Source of the DNA: CAYZJD01 sp964478455
GTDB taxonomy: Bacteria; Acidobacteriota; Terriglobia; Bryobacterales; Bryobacteraceae
Assembly: GCA_964478455.1 (NCBI GenBank)
Contig: CAYZJD010000157.1
Location: 1 to 9,834 of the forward strand
Reading direction: 5' to 3'
DNA length: 9,834 nt
Position numbers and translations under genes: made by a program. How positions within the stretch are numbered: the stretch's first letter is position 1; every line of letters begins with the position of its first letter. The notes below the pieces were generated by a model, which saw only the letters and a program-made list of their open reading frames with translations, was not told where the DNA came from and ran no database searches. This document shows, in pieces, positions 7,033-9,834 of this stretch.

Positions 7033-7038
7033 GATAAT
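7033..7038 (+). promoter_or_regulatory. -10-like element directly before the secreted-protein gene (possible leaderless start)
   Basis: GATAAT on the plus strand ends exactly 6 bases before the ATG at 7045. With usual geometry the transcript would begin at the A of the start codon. No -35 hexamer is seen at standard spacing and there is no Shine-Dalgarno sequence in the few bases between. This is the same arrangement as before the VWFA gene. Confidence 0.45.
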
Positions 7039-7044
7039 GGAAAC

Positions 7045-7680
7045 ATGGTGCGTACAGCGATCTCTCTTGCCGTCTTCTCTCTGTTCCTCCCGGCCGTTGC
7101 GTTTTCCCAGTACAAGCTCGAGGCGGCCGGAGCTCCTCCGCCCGAGGTCGCGCCGGCCATCCGCGAGGCGCTCCAGTCCGATGGAGCCAGGGTCCTCGCC
7201 CCCAACGGCTCTGCCTTCTGTGAGATTTGGTTTCGCACGACCGCGCCGAAGGGTGCTCGTTCCACAGAACAGGGCGTCAGCCTGCCTGACCTGCCCCATG
7301 GTGCGTTGCTCGGCGTGATCCGCTTCCCGGCCCAGGGTCAGGACCGTCGCGGCCAGCCGATCAAGCCTGGTGTTTACACCTTGCGCTACAGTCTCTTTCC
7401 TCCCGATGGCAACCACCAGGGTGTGGCCGCGCAGCGCGACTTCCTGCTGATGGTCCCAGCCGCCTCCGACGCCGATTTGAATTCGACCCCTTCCTACAAC
7501 GAGGTGGTCAAGATGAGCGCCAAAGCCTCCGGCACCTCGCACCCGGCAGTCCTTAGCTTCTGGAAAGACGAAGCCGGCTCGGCCCCCGGCCTTGTGCAGG
7601 AAGGCGAAGACTGGGTCCTCTACACCAAGATCGGCGATGTGCCGGTCGGCGTCCTGCTGGTCGGCATCTTCCAGGGCTAG
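7045..7680 (+). CDS. Small secreted protein of unknown function
   Basis: This 211-residue protein is not assigned to a family. Residues 1-21 form a clear signal peptide (MVRTAISLAVFSLFLPAVAFS), so the product is exported. The mature part looks like a beta-rich globular domain. It has a stretch GVYTLRYSLFPPDGNHQG at 109-126, in which PGVYTLRY resembles an edge strand of an immunoglobulin-like or DUF2911-like sandwich. It has a single Cys (59), a WF pair at 62-63, and a C-terminal strand-rich part (EDWVLYTKIG, then VGVLLVGIF). The start at 7045 is chosen because it opens the signal peptide; the frame is open further upstream only because it runs antisense to the OmpR-type gene. The gene is transcribed away from that regulator and is a possible target of it. 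It converges on the PIG-L gene. Confidence 0.75.
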   Translation: MVRTAISLAVFSLFLPAVAFSQYKLEAAGAPPPEVAPAIREALQSDGARVLAPNGSAFCEIWFRTTAPKGARSTEQGVSLPDLPHGALLGVIRFPAQGQDRRGQPIKPGVYTLRYSLFPPDGNHQGVAAQRDFLLMVPAASDADLNSTPSYNEVVKMSAKASGTSHPAVLSFWKDEAGSAPGLVQEGEDWVLYTKIGDVPVGVLLVGIFQG

Positions 7681-7695
7681 GCTGGGGCTGCTCGT

Positions 7696-7764
7696 CACGT
7701 TTTCGCTCTTTGCGGTTCATCACGCTTCGATCCAGCTTGGTGCCCTTGGTGTCTTGGTGGTGAG
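7696..7764. repeat. Short degenerate repeat with three CTTGGTG units
   Basis: The plus strand has CTTGGTG at 7736-7742, 7745-7751 and 7753-7759, i.e. a period of 8-9 bases. Before it, a related CTCTTTGCGGTTCATCACGC stretch lies at about 7706-7725. On the other strand it reads as a purine-rich ACCAAG/CGCAAAG tract. This resembles the short ACCAAG- and GCAAAG-type dispersed intergenic repeats found in some environmental genomes. It lies in the roughly 100 bases between the secreted-protein stop and the N gap, where no gene is otherwise seen. Confidence 0.5.
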
Positions 7765-7777
7765 ATCCCGGCCAGAC

Positions 7778-7787
7778 NNNNNNNNNN
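7778..7787. other. Assembly gap (ten Ns)
   Basis: Ten undetermined bases. The real gap length is not necessarily ten. The adjoining PIG-L gene loses its C-terminus here, and the left flank is the degenerate repeat, a common cause of broken assemblies. Confidence 0.99.
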
Positions 7788-8536
7788 TACTCGCACAGCT
7801 CGAACGCCTCCACGTAACGGATGCGGTGCGCCATCTCCGGACCATAGCGGCTCGCCAGCGCGTCCGAGAAGTCATTCTTAAGCAACACCGTCAGCCAGTC
7901 GCCGAGCCAGCGCTTGCGGCCGGCTGCATCGACTGGTATCTCTTGCAGCAGACCATCCAGCGACGGCAGCCACTCATAAAACTGGCACTCGTGTGCGTCG
8001 AGGGAATCCACCTTCCGGTCCCACGCGTCGTCGATGGCGACAACGATGTCGGGCCGGAACGCATACGGCTTCTCGAAGGGATCTTCCAGATACAGGTAGA
8101 TCGGGTTCCTCTTCAACGGCGGCGCCGACGGGCAGACGTTCGGCACGCACACCATGTACGCGGAGTCCTGGACGGCGAGGCCGGTATTGCGGTGGTCCGG
8201 GTGGTAGTCATTCGGCCTGTGCGACAGCACCACGTCCGCTTGCCACTCCCGGATCTGCCGGATGATCTCGAAACGATTCTCGAGTGTCGGCAGGTACTCG
8301 CCGTCGTGGTTGTCGAGCACCTCCCAGGCGGCGATGCCCAGCCGGCGCGCGGCCTCCTCCGCCTCGCGCCTGCGTCTCAGCGCCAGCGTCGCGCCGCCCA
8401 CCTCGTGATGCCCCGCGTCTCCGTTGGTGACCGACAGGAACTTGACGGCGTGCCCCTGCGCCGCGAGCTTCACGGCGGTGCCGGCAAAGCGGTATTCACA
8501 GTCATCCGGATGAGCGCCGATCGTGAGAACTCGCAT
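7788..8536 (-). CDS. PIG-L/LmbE-family deacetylase, C-terminus lost in assembly gap
   Basis: The 249 visible residues belong to the PIG-L family of zinc-dependent N-deacetylases, which remove acetyl groups from N-acetylglucosamine-type substrates (examples are MshB, BshB and GlcNAc-PI deacetylase). The metal and catalytic motif AHPDDCE is at 8-14, and the second metal motif HPDH at 112-115 lies in HRPNDYHPDHRNTG. The Rossmann-like fold is supported by the N-terminal strand MRVLTIGAHP. The actual substrate is unknown. The ATG at 8536 starts directly at that strand but has no clear Shine-Dalgarno sequence. An alternative in-frame ATG at 8563 would add nine residues and lies in a hairpin loop. 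The last readable codon before the gap is Glu249; the next is TAN, so either Tyr or a stop. Family proteins usually run a little further, so a short missing tail is likely. Confidence 0.88.
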
Positions 8537-8551
8537 AGGGTGAGGCAGGCT

Positions 8552-8571
8552 GCCCCCGGGCATCCGGGGGC
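8552..8571 (-). repeat. 8-bp GC-rich hairpin directly after the dodecin stop
   Basis: Arms 8552-8559 (GCCCCCGG) and 8564-8571 (CCGGGGGC) are perfectly complementary around a 4-base loop. The stem starts on the last base of the dodecin TAG. No T-run follows on the minus strand, so it is not a classical intrinsic terminator. It lies between dodecin and the PIG-L gene and may reduce read-through or protect the dodecin mRNA end. The loop on the minus strand is ATGC. Confidence 0.6.
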
Positions 8572-8771
8572 TAGCGCTCCACGTCGAAGTAGATCTTCGC
8601 CGTCGCGCGGTACTGCAAGACCTGGCCTTCGCTGAGCGCCATGTCGAGGCTGTCGATGTGGGCCCACTTGATGTGGCGAACCGTCTTGGCGGCTTCGTGT
8701 ACCGCGTTCTCGGCGGCCTTCGCGAAGCTCTCCGAAGACGTGCCCACGATTTCGATCACTTTCTGGGTCAT
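8571..8771 (-). CDS. Dodecin (flavin-binding dodecameric storage protein)
   Basis: A 66-residue dodecin. The family forms hollow dodecamers that bind flavins (riboflavin or FMN) in the cytoplasm, and is thought to buffer free flavin and limit its photoreactivity. The full-length match includes KVIEIVGTSSESFAKAAENA, the helix followed by HIKWAHID with the conserved Trp36 that stacks on the flavin, and the C-terminal strand QYRATAKIYFDVE with Gln53. The length is typical (65-71). The start at 8771 is supported by GGAGG 7 bases upstream. A TATACT -10 element lies further upstream, so it probably has its own promoter. The hairpin after its stop may separate it from the PIG-L gene. Confidence 0.95.
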   Translation of the reverse strand: MTQKVIEIVGTSSESFAKAAENAVHEAAKTVRHIKWAHIDSLDMALSEGQVLQYRATAKIYFDVER

Positions 8772-8796
8772 TCTCTGTCCTCCGGTGAAAGGAGCA

Positions 8797-8802
8797 AGTA
8801 TA
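8797..8802 (-). promoter_or_regulatory. -10 element upstream of dodecin
   Basis: TATACT on the minus strand predicts a start near 8790 and a leader of about 19 bases that contains the GGAGG ribosome binding site. No -35 hexamer is recognisable 16-18 bases upstream. Confidence 0.5.
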
Positions 8803-8828
8803 ACAGAGGCGCCTTGAACCGCAGCCCT

Positions 8829-8845
8829 CTTGCGCAGCGCGCAAG
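8829..8845 (-). repeat. 7-bp hairpin between the DUF72 gene and dodecin
   Basis: CTTGCGC (8829-8835) and GCGCAAG (8839-8845) form a perfect stem with a 3-base loop, starting 20 bases after the DUF72 stop. There is no T-run after it on the minus strand. It may be a Rho-assisted terminator or an mRNA 3' end for the DUF72 transcript. Confidence 0.5.
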
Positions 8846-8865
8846 CTCGCCGGCCTGCGAACGGC

Positions 8866-9711
8866 TCAGGCCGCGGCCGTGTGCGGTTGCCCGTTGCGGG
8901 CGGCCGACGCTTGAGCCAGCAAAGCTCCCAGTTGCATGGCATTCACGACGGAGTTGCCGTCCGCGTCGTTCGTCAGCACGACGAAAGTCCTGGCGGCGTG
9001 CCGGGCGACGTGCTCGATCCGTCCCTTCCACTCCTCCAGCTCCCCCGGGGAGTAGAGGTAACCGTGCCGGTGAGCGCTAGCGGCGCAGCCGCCGAACTCG
9101 TGTTGCCAGTAAGCGCTGTTCCGCCCGTGAAGGCGTACGTAGGCGACTGAGGACGTGACGAATGCCGTCGGCGGCATGGCCCGCGTGTACGGCGGTTGAT
9201 CCACGTTGACGAAACCGAGCCGGTAATCGATCAGCGTCCCCAGCGCCTCTTCCAGGAGCCAGCTCTCGTGACGCATCTCCACGGCCATCGGGAACTCGTG
9301 AAACGCTCGCCGCAGCCGGATCAGGTGTTCCCGGTTCTCCGCCGTGAAGCGGAACGACCAGGGAAACTGCATCACCAGACAGCCGAAGCGGCCGGCGCGG
9401 ACCAGCGGGAGCAGGCCTTCCTTGAAGCTCGCGACCTCGGCCGGATCGAGCGGCCGCTCGTGCGTGAACCTGCGGTTGAGCAGCGCTGTGAACGTGAACT
9501 CTGGGTGATGGCGGGCCTTTGCCAGCCACAGCCGCGCAATCTCCGGGCGCGCGGGCCGGTGGAACGTGCTGGCGATCTCGATCAACTGGAACCAGCGCGG
9601 CAGGAACGAGAGCGGATGGAAGCCCGGCGGGCGCTGCTTCGGGTAAACCACCCCTTCCCAGTGCGGGTGGTCCCAGCCGGAAGGTCCGATGGCTAAGGTG
9701 GGGGAGGACAT
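8866..9711 (-). CDS. DUF72 family protein (TIM-barrel-like, YecE type)
   Basis: A 281-residue cytoplasmic DUF72 protein. The family has a TIM-barrel-like fold and no well-established reaction. Recognisable elements, in order: the N-terminal strand with SGW (11-13) and the HWEGVVYP segment (17-24), the EIASTFHR segment (45-52), FTFTALLNRRFTHE (72-85), LVMQFPWSFRF (112-122), AVEMRHESW (143-151), VDQP (170-173), YVRLHGRN (191-198), and LTNDADGNSVVNA near the end (246-258), which corresponds to the family's NND-x2-G-x3-NA signature. The length is normal. The ATG at 9711 is preferred because the family begins directly with this strand and GAGG lies 5 bases upstream; the frame is open to the window edge but that part overlaps the promoter. 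No signal peptide is present. The role is not known. Confidence 0.92.
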   Translation of the reverse strand: MSSPTLAIGPSGWDHPHWEGVVYPKQRPPGFHPLSFLPRWFQLIEIASTFHRPARPEIARLWLAKARHHPEFTFTALLNRRFTHERPLDPAEVASFKEGLLPLVRAGRFGCLVMQFPWSFRFTAENREHLIRLRRAFHEFPMAVEMRHESWLLEEALGTLIDYRLGFVNVDQPPYTRAMPPTAFVTSSVAYVRLHGRNSAYWQHEFGGCAASAHRHGYLYSPGELEEWKGRIEHVARHAARTFVVLTNDADGNSVVNAMQLGALLAQASAARNGQPHTAAA

Positions 9712-9744
9712 GACGGCCTCACTTTCGCTTTTTCTTCGCCCTCC

Positions 9745-9773
9745 AGTGTAACGCGGATGGGCACCCCCGTCAA
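9745..9773 (-). promoter_or_regulatory. Sigma-70-type promoter for the DUF72 gene
   Basis: TTGACG (minus strand, 9773-9768) is followed after exactly 17 bases by TACACT (9750-9745). Transcription would start near 9738 and give a leader of about 27 bases with GAGG before the ATG. This is the only pair in the window with both hexamers at standard spacing. It also supports 9711 rather than a longer frame as the true start. Confidence 0.65.
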
Positions 9774-9834
9774 GGGCTTTGAAAGAATCCAACAGGTGAA
9801 CCGCGTTCAGATCAAGCAACTGCTGTGATGCCGT

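Noticed and set aside
7553..7777. Continuation of the PIG-L frame across the Ns to 7553
   Set aside because: It runs through unknown bases, the repeat tract and antisense to the secreted-protein gene; the joined frame is an artefact of the ten-N filler.
9712..9819. Longer DUF72 frame from a TTG at 9819
   Set aside because: The -35/-10 pair at 9745-9773 lies inside it and the family begins at the ATG at 9711.
9757..9828. 23-codon plus-strand open frame at the right edge
   Set aside because: It has no Shine-Dalgarno sequence, overlaps the DUF72 promoter region on the other strand and gives no recognisable product.

Overview
The window is GC-rich and densely packed, with no stretch over 300 bases lacking a gene. 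It looks chromosomal and most probably comes from an Acidobacteriota genome, perhaps of the Solibacter/Bryobacter kind. The main pointer is a VWFA-domain protein of the type expanded in Acidobacteria, supported by the GC content, the outer-membrane porin and the cupredoxin. This assignment is inference. A run of ten Ns at 7778-7787 shows that the contig was joined across an assembly gap. No phage, insertion sequence, CRISPR array, tRNA or rRNA was seen.

Left block (1-6192, all minus strand, read right to left). A tightly packed series encodes a single-domain CheY-like response regulator, an outer-membrane porin with a coiled-coil neck, a secreted cupredoxin with a full Cys-His-His-Met copper site, a membrane sensor histidine kinase, an RluD-type pseudouridine synthase and a secreted VWFA-domain protein. 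Successive genes overlap by 14, 29, 4 and 8 bases and then have a 7-base gap, so most are probably one transcript with translational coupling. The first 25 codons of recA follow, with their own -10 element.

Middle (6300-7680). An OmpR-type winged-helix response regulator (minus strand) lies just upstream of the block and is separated from it by a 107-base spacer containing a perfect hairpin. Divergent from it is a plus-strand gene for a small secreted protein of unknown function. Its -10-like element lies exactly 6 bases before the ATG, which suggests a leaderless mRNA. The VWFA gene has the same arrangement.

Right block (7681-9834, minus strand). From right to left it holds a DUF72 protein with the only well-formed -35/-10 promoter in the window, a dodecin (flavin-binding dodecamer), and a PIG-L/LmbE deacetylase whose C-terminus runs into the N gap. 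Next to the gap is a short degenerate repeat built on CTTGGTG.

The best candidate for an undescribed system is the module at 2013-6192. It places outer-membrane, periplasmic (copper-protein), inner-membrane (kinase) and cytoplasmic (receiver) components in one coupled operon, with an OmpR regulator next door. The parts suggest envelope sensing of a metal, redox state or small molecule, but the sequence alone does not give the signal.
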